Shown here: piece after piece, positions 25,821 to 33,774 of the stretch
Layout of the letters: each line of letters begins with the position of its first letter
Position numbering within the stretch: the stretch's first letter is position 1
Source of the DNA: Asticcacaulis benevestitus DSM 16100 = ATCC BAA-896
GTDB taxonomy: Bacteria > Pseudomonadota > Alphaproteobacteria > Caulobacterales > Caulobacteraceae
Direction: 5' to 3'
DNA: 64,000 nucleotides
NCBI RefSeq assembly: GCF_000376105.1
Contig: NZ_AQWM01000005.1
Span: 124,001 to 188,000, forward strand
Notes under the pieces: model-generated
The model's database searches: none
Told to the model about the DNA's origin: nothing
The model's input: only the letters and a program-made list of their open reading frames with translations
Program-made: the position numbers and the translations under genes

Positions 25821-27665
25821 ATGAGAGCGCCGTGGGGAATAAATGTAAAACATTTGTACCTGGCCTTTTTCAGTCTGATTTCTATAGCTTTTTGCGCTTT
25901 CAGCATGATTATCTATAGCCAGTACCAAAAATCGCAAAATCTCAACGACTACATGCGCTACGAATATGAAAATATTCGCCAGACGAAAAACATTCTTATG
26001 GATGTGGTCGATATGGAAACTGGCGTGCGCGGCTATGTTCTTTCGGGTGACGGTCGCTATCTGGCGCCTTTCCAGCGCGCCGCCGACCGCCTGCCCGATG
26101 AGATTCGCGCCCTGCGCCAGGCCACCTATTACGAATCCAACGCTTTCGCCGAAACCAACAATCTGCTCGACCGCGTCGACAGCCTGCAAAAACTGCTGGA
26201 ATCGCAGATGAATTACATGCGCGCCCACGGTCGCGGGCAGATCAGCATGAACGCGCTCGATATCCAGAAAACCCAGATGAACGAGTTGCGCAGCCTGATC
26301 GAAGCCAATATTGAACACCGCCTGTACCGTCTGGAAGAGCGCCGCACGCTGGTGGCACCGCACAAGACCAACTTCTTCTATATCGTCATTATCGGCACTA
26401 TTCTTGGCATCGGCATTTTTCTCGCCGGCACCATCATCATCATCAAACTGGAAGCCGAAAACGAAGCGATCGAGGCGCGCAACGCTCGCTCCGAAATGCG
26501 TTTCCGGGCGGTGATGAACGGCATCAATGACGGGGTTTACGAGATCAATTTCGTCAACGAAACCATGTATATGTCGCGCGAATTCAAGGCGATGATCGGC
26601 TTTGGCGAGGGGGAACTGGGCGACAGCGTGCGCGACCTCATCGAGCGCATCCATCCTGATGACGTCGAGACCTATATGCAGGTCCGCCACGACTACATCA
26701 TCAAGAAAACACCGATCTACAACAACGTCTTCCGCCTCAAGCACAAGGATGGCACCTGGCGCTGGGTCATGTCGCGCGGCATCGGCACCTGGGACAAGTT
26801 CGGCCAGATCCGCACCATGATCGGCACCCATACCGACATCACAGAGCAGAAGAACCGCGAAGAAGAACTGCGCCAGCTCAATGCCGACATGGAAGCCTTT
26901 ACCTACATCACCTCGCACGATATGCGCTCACCACTGGTCAATCTGAAAGGCTTTTCGCACGAGTTGGGCCTGGCGGTGAAAGACGTCAACAGCCTGCTGG
27001 AACCGCAGAGCAAAAAGCTCGGCACCGAGACCTGGACGCGGCTGGAAACTATTCTGAAACAGGATATCCCCGAGGCGCTTGGCTTTATCGGCAATGCGGT
27101 CGATCGCATGGATACCCTCACCACCGCCATTCTCGATCTGTCGCGCATCGGCAAGTTCACCTACCGTGATGAGCTTGTGGACGCCCAGGTCGTCTTCGAC
27201 AAATGTATGGGCGCGCAGAGTTACGAGATTTCCACCAAAGGCGTCGAGGTCAAGGCCTCAGGCCTGCCGCGCCTGATCACCGATCCGGTGGCGCTGGAGC
27301 AGATCTTCTCCAATCTGCTCGACAATGCCGTGAAATATTTACGACCCGATGAGCCCGGCCATATCGAGATCACCTGTCTGGAAACCTCACGCGATTACAT
27401 CTTCTCGATCCGCGACAACGGCCGCGGCATCGATGCCGAGGACGCTGAGCGCGTGTTCAATATCTTCCGCCGTGCCCGCAATACCGGCGATGTGCGCGGC
27501 CTCGGCCTCGGCATGGCCTTCGTCAAGGCGACGTTACGCAAACTCAACGGCGCCATCTGGTTTGAATCCAAGCTCAATGTCGGCACCACCTTCCATTTCA
27601 GCCTGCCCAAACGCCACCCTCTGGCCGCTTCCAATGACCAGACCGGCAAGGAGCGCGCGGCATGA
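25821..27665 (+). CDS. CHASE3-PAS sensor histidine kinase
   Basis: 614 residues. Membrane helix 1 (about 12-33), CHASE3 sensor (about 36-180, with METGVRGYVLSG), membrane helix 2 (186-208), a PAS domain with its PAC motif (about 222-342, FRLKHKDGTWRWV), HisKA with His366 in YITSHDMRSPLVNLKGF, and HATPase with DNAVKY, DNGRGID and GLGLGMAFVK. The His-box resembles that of phytochrome-like and CHASE3 kinases. It overlaps a receiver-only gene by 4 bases (ATGA), so the kinase and its probable partner are translationally coupled. It shares the CHASE3 input with the kinase at 4556-8032. Confidence 0.92.
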   Translation: MRAPWGINVKHLYLAFFSLISIAFCAFSMIIYSQYQKSQNLNDYMRYEYENIRQTKNILMDVVDMETGVRGYVLSGDGRYLAPFQRAADRLPDEIRALRQATYYESNAFAETNNLLDRVDSLQKLLESQMNYMRAHGRGQISMNALDIQKTQMNELRSLIEANIEHRLYRLEERRTLVAPHKTNFFYIVIIGTILGIGIFLAGTIIIIKLEAENEAIEARNARSEMRFRAVMNGINDGVYEINFVNETMYMSREFKAMIGFGEGELGDSVRDLIERIHPDDVETYMQVRHDYIIKKTPIYNNVFRLKHKDGTWRWVMSRGIGTWDKFGQIRTMIGTHTDITEQKNREEELRQLNADMEAFTYITSHDMRSPLVNLKGFSHELGLAVKDVNSLLEPQSKKLGTETWTRLETILKQDIPEALGFIGNAVDRMDTLTTAILDLSRIGKFTYRDELVDAQVVFDKCMGAQSYEISTKGVEVKASGLPRLITDPVALEQIFSNLLDNAVKYLRPDEPGHIEITCLETSRDYIFSIRDNGRGIDAEDAERVFNIFRRARNTGDVRGLGLGMAFVKATLRKLNGAIWFESKLNVGTTFHFSLPKRHPLAASNDQTGKERAA

Positions 27666-28105
27666 TAAGCACCTATACCGAGCCCTTTTCAGTGGTCCTG
27701 ATCGAGGATGATGAAGGCCATGCCAGCCTGATCAACCGTAACCTCCAGCGCGTCGGCGTGCTCAATCCGATCACACGCCTAAAGGATGGCACAGAGGCTA
27801 TCGCCTATTTCTTTGGCGCCGGCGCCACCCCCGAACACCTCGACCGTAGTGTGGTGGTGCTCGATCTCAACCTACCGGATATTGATGGTTTCGAGATCCT
27901 GCGCCGCCTCAAAACCGATGACAGCACGAAGCGCATTCCGGTCATTGTGCTGACCACGACCGACCATCCGAAGGATATCGACCGTTGTTACGCGCTCGGC
28001 TGCAACGCCTTCATGACCAAGCCCGTAGGGTACGAGGATTTTTCCGAAGCCATACGTAAGCTTGGCCTTATGTTGACCATAGTTCGCGTGCCACACATTA
28101 AATAG
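27662..28105 (+). CDS. Single-domain response regulator (Rcp1-like)
   Basis: 147 residues, a single receiver. The acidic pair is in LIEDDEGHASL, the phosphoacceptor Asp is in VVLDLNLPDIDG, the switch Thr is in VLTTTDHP and the Lys is in MTKPV. The insert TPEHLDRS before the phosphoacceptor strand is typical of small regulators paired with CHASE3 or phytochrome kinases (Rcp1 type). It is coupled to the kinase upstream by a 4-base overlap and lies 72 bases before a second hybrid kinase, so it could relay phosphate between the two. Confidence 0.92.
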   Translation: MISTYTEPFSVVLIEDDEGHASLINRNLQRVGVLNPITRLKDGTEAIAYFFGAGATPEHLDRSVVVLDLNLPDIDGFEILRRLKTDDSTKRIPVIVLTTTDHPKDIDRCYALGCNAFMTKPVGYEDFSEAIRKLGLMLTIVRVPHIK

Positions 28106-28177
28106 TTCGCTTAAGCTTGCCCTTGCCGAAGACCTTTGGCCGTCGGAAATGTAAGATAAACAGGCCTGTAAGATACC

Positions 28178-29824
28178 ATGCCCCATCCCGGTCACAACGA
28201 TGCCAAGGCTAGCCCGCCCTCCATACAGAACATCTTGTATGTCGAGGATGATGATGCCCTGGCGCGCCTGCTGCAAAAGCGCATGGAACGGCTTGGCCTC
28301 AAGGTCGAGACCGCCGCAACGGCCGAGGATGCGCTTAAACTATTAAATCAGCGTGATTTCGATCTTCTGCTGGTCGATTACAACCTGCCAGGCATGAGTG
28401 GGCTGGAACTGCTCGACCATCTGGCCGAGATGCCCATTGCGCCGCCCGCCGTCATCCTGACCGCCGGCGGTGACGAGCGCATCGCGCTGGAAGCGCTTGA
28501 AAAGGGCGCCGCCGATTACGCGGTCAAGGACGTCAACCAGACCTATCTCGACCTGCTGCCCGCCATTATGGTCGCCGCCTTCACCAAGGAACGCCTGCTG
28601 CGTGAAAACGCCCAGCAAAGCGTCGAACTGACCGCCGCCAAGGAAAAAGCCGAAGCCGCCAATCAGGCCAAGAGCCGCTTCCTGGCCACCATGAGCCACG
28701 AAATCCGCACGCCGATGAACGTCGTCACCGGCCTCGCCACCGTGCTGTCGCGCACCCGCCTTGACGATGACCAGCGCAAGATGGTCGATACCCTGCGCAG
28801 CAATGCCGACCTGCTGCTCAAGCTGATCAATGACCTGCTCGATATCAGCCGCATCGAGGACGACCATATCGAACTGGAGGCTATTCCTTTCGAGGTCTCA
28901 GCCGTGCTGGAAGACATCCGCACCATGTTCTGGCAGGACATCGAGCGTAAGGGCCTGACCCTGCGCATCGATGACACAACGAACGGTGTCTGGCTGGTCG
29001 GCGATCGCTCCCGCCTCCAGCAGGTGCTCATGAACCTCGTCAGCAATGCGCTGAAATTCACCGATCGCGGTGAGATCGCCATTATCGCCACGACCGCGCC
29101 GGCTGAAAACGGCCACTACGCCCTGTCGATCAATGTCCACGATTCCGGTATCGGCATCCCGGCCGACAAGCTGCCGATCATCTTCGAGAAATTCACCCAG
29201 GCCGATGAAACCATCACGCGCCGCTTCGGCGGTTCGGGCCTCGGTCTTTCCATCGCGCGCTCGCTGGTCCAGCTCATGGGCGGCGATATCGAGGTGAAAA
29301 GCGATTCCGACGGCTCTACCTTCATGGTGTCGCTGACACTGCCGGAAGGCAAGCGCAGCGAAAAGCCAGTGGACGTCACGCCGGATTACCATCCAGGCCC
29401 CGCGCCCGATGGCCACAAACCCCGTGTGCTGATCGTGGAGGACTACGAACCCAACATCATGGTGCTGTCGCTGATGCTGGAAGAATTGGGTTACGACACC
29501 CAGGCCGCCACGTCCGGCGCCGAGGCCCTGGCCCTGATCAGGCATGCGCTCGATGAGGGGCAGGGCCCTTTCCACGCTATCCTGATGGACGTGCAGATGC
29601 ATGGCATGGACGGGCTGGAAACGACAAGCTGTATACGGGAAAGCGAAGCCGAAAATTCCGGCCGGGTGCCGCGCCACACCATTATCGGCGTCACGGCCCA
29701 TGCCCTCGCCGGCGACCGCGAACGCTGCCTGGCGGCCGGCATGGATGACTATATCTCCAAGCCCGTCCTGCCCGATATCCTGGCGCAAAAACTGGGCGCT
29801 TCGCGTACAATTGCGGCGGCATAA
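28178..29824 (+). CDS. Hybrid histidine kinase, REC-HisKA-HATPase-REC
   Basis: 548 residues, soluble. Receiver 1 (about 17-135) has Asp67 in [13 protein letters not shown] coiled-coil linker (140-165) leads to HisKA with His174 in [11 protein letters not shown], HATPase with N-box near 290 and [10 protein letters not shown], then receiver 2 (about 415-545) with Asp471 in [12 protein letters not shown]. The same domain order occurs in the kinase at 1469-3118, also beside a receiver-only gene. It probably receives phosphate from the upstream kinase and regulator and passes it on. No ribosome-binding site stands out. Confidence 0.92.
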   Translation: MPHPGHNDAKASPPSIQNILYVEDDDALARLLQKRMERLGLKVETAATAEDALKLLNQRDFDLLLVDYNLPGMSGLELLDHLAEMPIAPPAVILTAGGDERIALEALEKGAADYAVKDVNQTYLDLLPAIMVAAFTKERLLRENAQQSVELTAAKEKAEAANQAKSRFLATMSHEIRTPMNVVTGLATVLSRTRLDDDQRKMVDTLRSNADLLLKLINDLLDISRIEDDHIELEAIPFEVSAVLEDIRTMFWQDIERKGLTLRIDDTTNGVWLVGDRSRLQQVLMNLVSNALKFTDRGEIAIIATTAPAENGHYALSINVHDSGIGIPADKLPIIFEKFTQADETITRRFGGSGLGLSIARSLVQLMGGDIEVKSDSDGSTFMVSLTLPEGKRSEKPVDVTPDYHPGPAPDGHKPRVLIVEDYEPNIMVLSLMLEELGYDTQAATSGAEALALIRHALDEGQGPFHAILMDVQMHGMDGLETTSCIRESEAENSGRVPRHTIIGVTAHALAGDRERCLAAGMDDYISKPVLPDILAQKLGASRTIAAA

Positions 29825-29950
29825 GTCTGGCCCCTTATGCTGGCCTTACAGGCGATCTCCGGCTTAAGCACTGAGCCTTTGCAGGCTTTTCCCTAAGGTG
29901 AAATCAAGTCCGCCATTTGCGGATAAAATTTTACCATCAGGAGACAAGCC

Positions 29951-30547
29951 ATGCTCGATACAAGTGTCAGAACAAGCCCGACAAGCCAGGGTGTGACTGC
30001 CAGTGCCGATACCGCCTCAACGCCTGATTTCGGCGCACTCTCCGCGCTTTATGACGAAGATCACATCGCCTCGGTGCAGAAGGTTTCGCATGATCTGAAG
30101 CGGCTGCTGACCGGCTGCGACGCCGCCCGCCTCAAGACCGATGTCAAGGTGCAGGTTGCCCGCCTGAATGACTGGACCAACACCTATCTCAAAGGCCTTG
30201 AAGCGGCGCAAAAGATCAGTGAGGCCGGTTACGACACCCTGATTGAGGCGCAAAAAGAACTCGGCCTGTCGCTCGATGATTATCTGCGCTTTGAAGGCGA
30301 AGGTGGTAATGCGGCAACTGCCGACCAGGAGCGTCGTATCGAGGATATCTCCAAGGCCCTGCGACGTATCCACAGCTTGATACCTGCCGTTGAAGAAGCC
30401 TTCGCCACCAGCGGCCCAAACGATCCGGAAGAGCCGGAGATTCCGCCTCACGAGCCGGAAGTCAATCCGGAGCCCCTGCCGGACAGCAACCCCGAATTGC
30501 CGGCCGAAATTCCGCCTGTCAGCAATCCTCAATCCCGTTTGGCCTAA
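29951..30547 (+). CDS. Uncharacterised protein with proline-rich tail
   Basis: 198 residues. CAGGAG lies 8 bases upstream of the ATG. Residues about 30-150 are mainly helical and charged; residues about 155-198 are rich in Pro, Glu and Asn (repeats of the type PEPLPDSNPELPAEIPP). No signal peptide or membrane segment. I recognise no family. It is the first of three small genes (with 30575-30745 and 30749-31120) lying between two kinase modules, and it probably belongs to the same stress-related neighbourhood. Confidence 0.7.
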   Translation: MLDTSVRTSPTSQGVTASADTASTPDFGALSALYDEDHIASVQKVSHDLKRLLTGCDAARLKTDVKVQVARLNDWTNTYLKGLEAAQKISEAGYDTLIEAQKELGLSLDDYLRFEGEGGNAATADQERRIEDISKALRRIHSLIPAVEEAFATSGPNDPEEPEIPPHEPEVNPEPLPDSNPELPAEIPPVSNPQSRLA

Positions 30548-30574
30548 GTTTCCACTCCCATCAAGGAGCTCACC

Positions 30575-30745
30575 ATGAACGCCCAGATCATTCCTTTTCC
30601 CGCCCCCAAGCCCGCGCCTGTACGTCAGGTCAGCCTTGACGGTGAGTATTTCGAAGATGATGTGCCGCCGGTACTCTTTGATGCCGACGAAGACGATGCC
30701 GAATTGGCCATGTATGTCAGCATTGCCGACAGCTGGAACGATTAA
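30575..30745 (+). CDS. Small acidic protein, 56 residues
   Basis: ATG at 30575 with an AAGGAG ribosome-binding site 6 bases upstream, and stop TAA at 30743-30745, three bases before the next start. The N-terminus is Pro-rich (IIPFPAPKPAP); the C-terminal part is strongly acidic (about 13 Asp/Glu in the last 35 residues, including DADEDDAE). No family recognised. The tight spacing to the genes on both sides and the strong ribosome-binding site support a real gene. Confidence 0.65.
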   Translation: MNAQIIPFPAPKPAPVRQVSLDGEYFEDDVPPVLFDADEDDAELAMYVSIADSWND

Positions 30746-30748
30746 ACC

Positions 30749-31120
30749 ATGAATGACGCGCCGCGCAGTTCCTTTGGAACAACTCTGCTGCTTATTATCC
30801 TGCTGATCATTGTCGTGATCGGCGGTGTGTGGATCTACAACAAAAACCACGTCGTTACCGTTGGCGAACATGTCGGGGAAGCGATCGACGCCGTCCCCGC
30901 CAAGGTGAGCAAGGCGGCGGACGAGATCACCGACAAGGAGGCGCTCGACAAAACCGGTGAGGCCCTCAAGGACGCCGGCAAATCGGCCTCAAGCGCTGTT
31001 TCCAAAACCGGCGCCGCCGCTTCCAGAGTGGTTTCGGACACATCGGATGATATCAAGGCCGCATCCGATAATCAGAAGGAACGCAATGCCGAGGCGTCGC
31101 GCAGCCGGGCGGCAGACTAG
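30749..31120 (+). CDS. Uncharacterised single-helix membrane protein
   Basis: 123 residues. One N-terminal membrane helix (about 8-29, LLLIILLIIVVIGGVWIY) is followed by a Lys/Ala/Ser-rich, probably extended helical periplasmic or cytoplasmic segment with repeated KTGEALKDAGK-type heptads. Such Ala/Lys/Asp-rich repeats resemble LEA-like or apolipoprotein-like stress proteins, but I see no diagnostic motif. It begins three bases after the 56-residue gene, so the two are probably cotranscribed. Confidence 0.68.
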   Translation: MNDAPRSSFGTTLLLIILLIIVVIGGVWIYNKNHVVTVGEHVGEAIDAVPAKVSKAADEITDKEALDKTGEALKDAGKSASSAVSKTGAAASRVVSDTSDDIKAASDNQKERNAEASRSRAAD

Positions 31121-31276
31121 TCCCCCTGAGTGAGGTACCACAGACCGAACCGCAGTTTCCCCTGGCTGGCGCGTTTGGTAACAAAAAGGGAGTAAGGTCC
31201 TGAAAGCCTTGCTCCCTTTTCCTTCGCATACATCTATAGATTTGCTGTCGTAAGCTATTGTTGGTAAGACATAACC

Positions 31277-32035
31277 ATGACCCCTGCTGAGATCACCTCC
31301 CCTACGCACGACGAGATACGCGAATACCTGCATCGTCAGATGCTGTCGTCCGTCTCCCACGATCTCAAGACTCCGCTGGCCACCATCATAGGCTCGCTTG
31401 AAGTCATGACCATGCTCTATGACAAGCTGAGCGAAGAAAAGCGCAAGTCGCTGATCGGCTCGGCCCTCACCGAAGCTTTTCGTCTAGATCATTTCATCAC
31501 CAATATTCTCGACATGGCCAAGTTCGAAGCCGATGCGGTCAAACCACGGTTTGAATCGGCCAAGCTCGGCAATATGATCCGTGACAGCCTGGCGCGTCTG
31601 GGCCCCCTGAAGACAAAGGGTGAAATCCAGATCAAGGCGCCGGATGACGGCAATGATGAGCTGACGACCGACCCTATGCTGGGTGCCCGCGCCATCGGGC
31701 TGGTGCTGCACAACGCCTTCAAATACGGCGCGCGCAAGGGCTCCAAGACAAATGAAGCCGTGCCGGTGATCGAGGTCGCCTACGGCCTCAAGGGCAATGA
31801 GGGGTTTGTCAGCATCCGCGATCATGGCGAGGGCATCCCCTTGAGCCAACAGGCGGCGGTTTTTGACAAGTATACGCGTCTGCAAAAGACCGATCAGCAA
31901 AACGCCAGCACCGGCCTTGGCCTGACCATCTGCCAGTACATCATGCGCCTCCTCGACGGCCGCATCGAATTGCATAACCACCCCGAAGGCGGCGCGGTCT
32001 TCACGCTTTACTATTCCAATAAAAAGACCGCCTGA
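31277..32035 (+). CDS. Soluble KdpD-like sensor histidine kinase
   Basis: 252 residues with only a kinase core. The H-box SSVSHDLKTPLATIIG (His28) closely resembles the C-terminal kinase of KdpD. HATPase boxes follow: VLHNAFKYGA, RDHGEGIP and STGLGLTICQ. The large KdpD sensor and membrane part is missing, so input must come from a partner or a cytoplasmic signal. The convergent gene at 32540-33235 is a KdpE-like regulator and the obvious partner. No kdpABC genes are present. A perfect 20-bp terminator stem follows. Confidence 0.88.
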   Translation: MTPAEITSPTHDEIREYLHRQMLSSVSHDLKTPLATIIGSLEVMTMLYDKLSEEKRKSLIGSALTEAFRLDHFITNILDMAKFEADAVKPRFESAKLGNMIRDSLARLGPLKTKGEIQIKAPDDGNDELTTDPMLGARAIGLVLHNAFKYGARKGSKTNEAVPVIEVAYGLKGNEGFVSIRDHGEGIPLSQQAAVFDKYTRLQKTDQQNASTGLGLTICQYIMRLLDGRIELHNHPEGGAVFTLYYSNKKTA

Positions 32036-32050
32036 TTATCGGGTATTGCC

Positions 32051-32094
32051 AAACTAAAAGAGCCGGTTCTTTTCAGAACCGGCTCTTTTAGTTT
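32051..32094. terminator. Very strong bidirectional terminator
   Basis: A perfect 20-bp stem, AAACTAAAAGAGCCGGTTCT with its complement, and a 4-base TTTC loop. It has a T-rich tail on both strands. It separates the convergent KdpD-like kinase and DUF1328 genes. Confidence 0.93.
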
Positions 32095-32108
32095 GTGACC
32101 TTAAGCGC

Positions 32109-32291
32109 TTATAGCGGGGGATTGGCGCTGCGGCCGGTGATCATGCGGTAGACCAGGCTGGCCACGAACAGAACCACGAAGATCACTGCGATAAACTTGG
32201 CGATTTCAGCAAAGGTGCCGGCAAGGCCTGTAAATCCGAAGAAGGCCGCCACAACGGCCAGGATAAAGAATGTAACGATCCAGTTGAGCAT
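32109..32291 (-). CDS. DUF1328 (YtjA-like) small membrane protein
   Basis: 60 residues with two membrane helices (about 4-24 and 29-49): MLNWIVTFFILAVVAAFFGF and then FIAVIFVVLFVASLVY. This is the full DUF1328 pattern. Members are short inner-membrane proteins that often appear in stress regulons; function unknown. AGGAG lies 7 bases before the ATG. It lies between the KdpD-like kinase and the KdpE-like regulator. Confidence 0.88.
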   Translation of the reverse strand: MLNWIVTFFILAVVAAFFGFTGLAGTFAEIAKFIAVIFVVLFVASLVYRMITGRSANPPL

Positions 32292-32425
32292 AGCGTTCTC
32301 CTATTGTAGCCCCGCCGACTTGGCGTGAAACCTTAAGGTAACGCTATCGCTCTCCGCATAAATATACAAAGGCGAGCGCACCTTCAAGAATAAGGAACGG
32401 GTAAGTAAGAAGCCGCTGAATACGA

Positions 32426-32459
32426 CGAAGCCCGTCATGATCATTCATAACGGGCTTCG
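32426..32459 (-). terminator. Hairpin downstream of the KdpE-like gene
   Basis: A 10-bp stem CGAAGCCCGT/ACGGGCTTCG with a 14-base loop, about 80 bases beyond the regulator stop in its direction of transcription. There is no T-run, so termination is likely but not certain. Confidence 0.45.
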
Positions 32460-32518
32460 GGGCGTTCGTCAGGGTCGTTTCTTATTCCGACCGGCCGTCC
32501 GAGCTTATGCTAAGCAAG

Positions 32519-32540
32519 CCATGCGGCGTATGAGCTAAAT
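32519..32540. repeat. Short dispersed repeat, copy 1
   Basis: CCATGCGGCGTATGAGCTAA and two more bases, overlapping the last base of the KdpE-like gene. It matches 50309-50330 at about 18 of 21 aligned positions. Both copies sit at gene 3' ends. Confidence 0.4.
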
Positions 32541-33235
32541 CAGTTCACCATGTCCATCCGGTAGCCGATGCCGGATTCCGATACTATCGACTTACCCAGA
32601 CCCGGACGGGTTTCCAGCTTGTCGCGCACCTGGCCGATATAGACGCGCAGATATTGCGTATCCTCGAGGTGGGCAGGACCCCAGACTTCTTTCAGGATTT
32701 GCTTGTGCGTCAGCATACGGCCGCGGTTGACCAGGAAGAAGCGCAGCAGATCGTATTCCTTGGGCGTGAAGCCGACCCGTTCATCATCGATATAGACTTC
32801 GTGACGCACCAGATCCATGCGGATAGGGCCATGAACGATTTCCGGATCGCCGACTTCCTTGACTGCCGATTTGCGCAGGTTGGCGTTGATACGCGCGAGC
32901 AGCACTTCGGCTGAAAACGGCTTGGTGACATAGTCGTCGGCGCCGATATTGAGGGCGGGGGCCGCCTCCATATCCTCGGCGCGGGCGGTCAGAACCACGA
33001 TCGGCACATTCGACCATTCGCGGATCTTGGTGATGACTTCCTTGCCGTCAATATCGGGCAGGCCTAGATCAAGCAGGATAAGATCGGGACGAACCGAAGC
33101 GCTCATACGCAGGGCCTGTTTGCCGCTATCACATTCGCACACCTTGAAGTCCGCCGCATCGAGGAAGATACTGAGCATCTTGCGGATTTCTTCTTCATCA
33201 TCAACGATCAGAATGGTGTTTTTCTTTTCGAGCAT
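32540..33235 (-). CDS. KdpE-like OmpR-family response regulator
   Basis: 231 residues. Receiver domain (about 5-120) with Asp56 in LILLDLGLPDIDG, switch Thr in VLTARAED and Lys in VTKPF. A winged-helix DNA-binding domain (about 130-230) has FTPKEYDLLRFFLVNRGRMLTHKQIL and the YLRVYIGQVRDKLE recognition region. Closest in style to KdpE, which controls the potassium transporter KdpFABC; here no kdp structural genes lie nearby, so its targets may differ. The probable partner kinase (31277-32035) is encoded convergently. Confidence 0.9.
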   Translation of the reverse strand: MLEKKNTILIVDDEEEIRKMLSIFLDAADFKVCECDSGKQALRMSASVRPDLILLDLGLPDIDGKEVITKIREWSNVPIVVLTARAEDMEAAPALNIGADDYVTKPFSAEVLLARINANLRKSAVKEVGDPEIVHGPIRMDLVRHEVYIDDERVGFTPKEYDLLRFFLVNRGRMLTHKQILKEVWGPAHLEDTQYLRVYIGQVRDKLETRPGLGKSIVSESGIGYRMDMVN

Positions 33236-33352
33236 GGGTATTCCGTGATCCTCTAATAGACGCCGCCGGACCCCTGAACTTCAGGGGATCACTAACTTTT
33301 GGTGTTCAAGCACTACTGTCAGAAAAATAAAAATTAAATGCTTGAGTGGGAC

Positions 33353-33649
33353 TTATACGCCGCTTGCAGCGCTGTCGATCTGTCTCGCCAGCTCGATGTC
33401 GCCTTGGGTCAGGCCATGGGAATCGTGGGTCGTCAGGCGAATGGATACGGTATTATAGACATTGGACCATTCGGGATGGTGGTCCATCCTGTCGGCCACT
33501 TCCGCCACCTGGGTCATGAAAGCAAAGGCCTGGCGGAAATCCTTGAATTTAAGGTCGCGCGAGATGGCCTTGGCTTCGTCATCCAGCGTCCATTGCGGCA
33601 GATCGGCTGGCAAGGCGGACAGTTCGGCAGTTGTCAGGACAGGTCTCAT
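33353..33649 (-). CDS. phhB: Pterin-4a-carbinolamine dehydratase
   Basis: 98 residues from the ATG at 33649; a longer frame to 33712 would add 21 residues without family likeness. It dehydrates the hydroxylated pterin produced by phenylalanine hydroxylase, returning the cofactor. The conserved active-site segment HHPEWSNVYNTVSIRLTTHD is complete, with the three histidines of the family. The hydroxylase it serves (36578-37471) is on the same strand but about 3 kb upstream, separated by a glycosidase and an isomerase-like gene. Confidence 0.92.
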   Translation of the reverse strand: MRPVLTTAELSALPADLPQWTLDDEAKAISRDLKFKDFRQAFAFMTQVAEVADRMDHHPEWSNVYNTVSIRLTTHDSHGLTQGDIELARQIDSAASGV

Positions 33650-33774
33650 CTGGGCATCTTGCGCCCCTTGGGACCATTTAGCAAGCTGCGGGAAAAGCCG
33701 GTTATGCGGCATCTTGCCACCGGTATCTTTAAGGGTTAGCGTCCTGCCAAATATAAAAGACGAGGGAGATGACC

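Noticed and set aside
29951-31120. Toxin-antitoxin pair among the small genes
   Set aside because: The small acidic protein and its membrane neighbour could suggest one, but neither resembles a known toxin or antitoxin, and the ribosome-binding site and spacing are explained by an ordinary operon.
24263-33235. EcfG (general stress sigma factor) promoters GGAAC-N16/17-CGTT for the stress genes
   Set aside because: I looked ahead of the csbD-, yqjD-, DUF1328- and kinase genes and found no convincing match on the right strand, so I do not claim this regulon.
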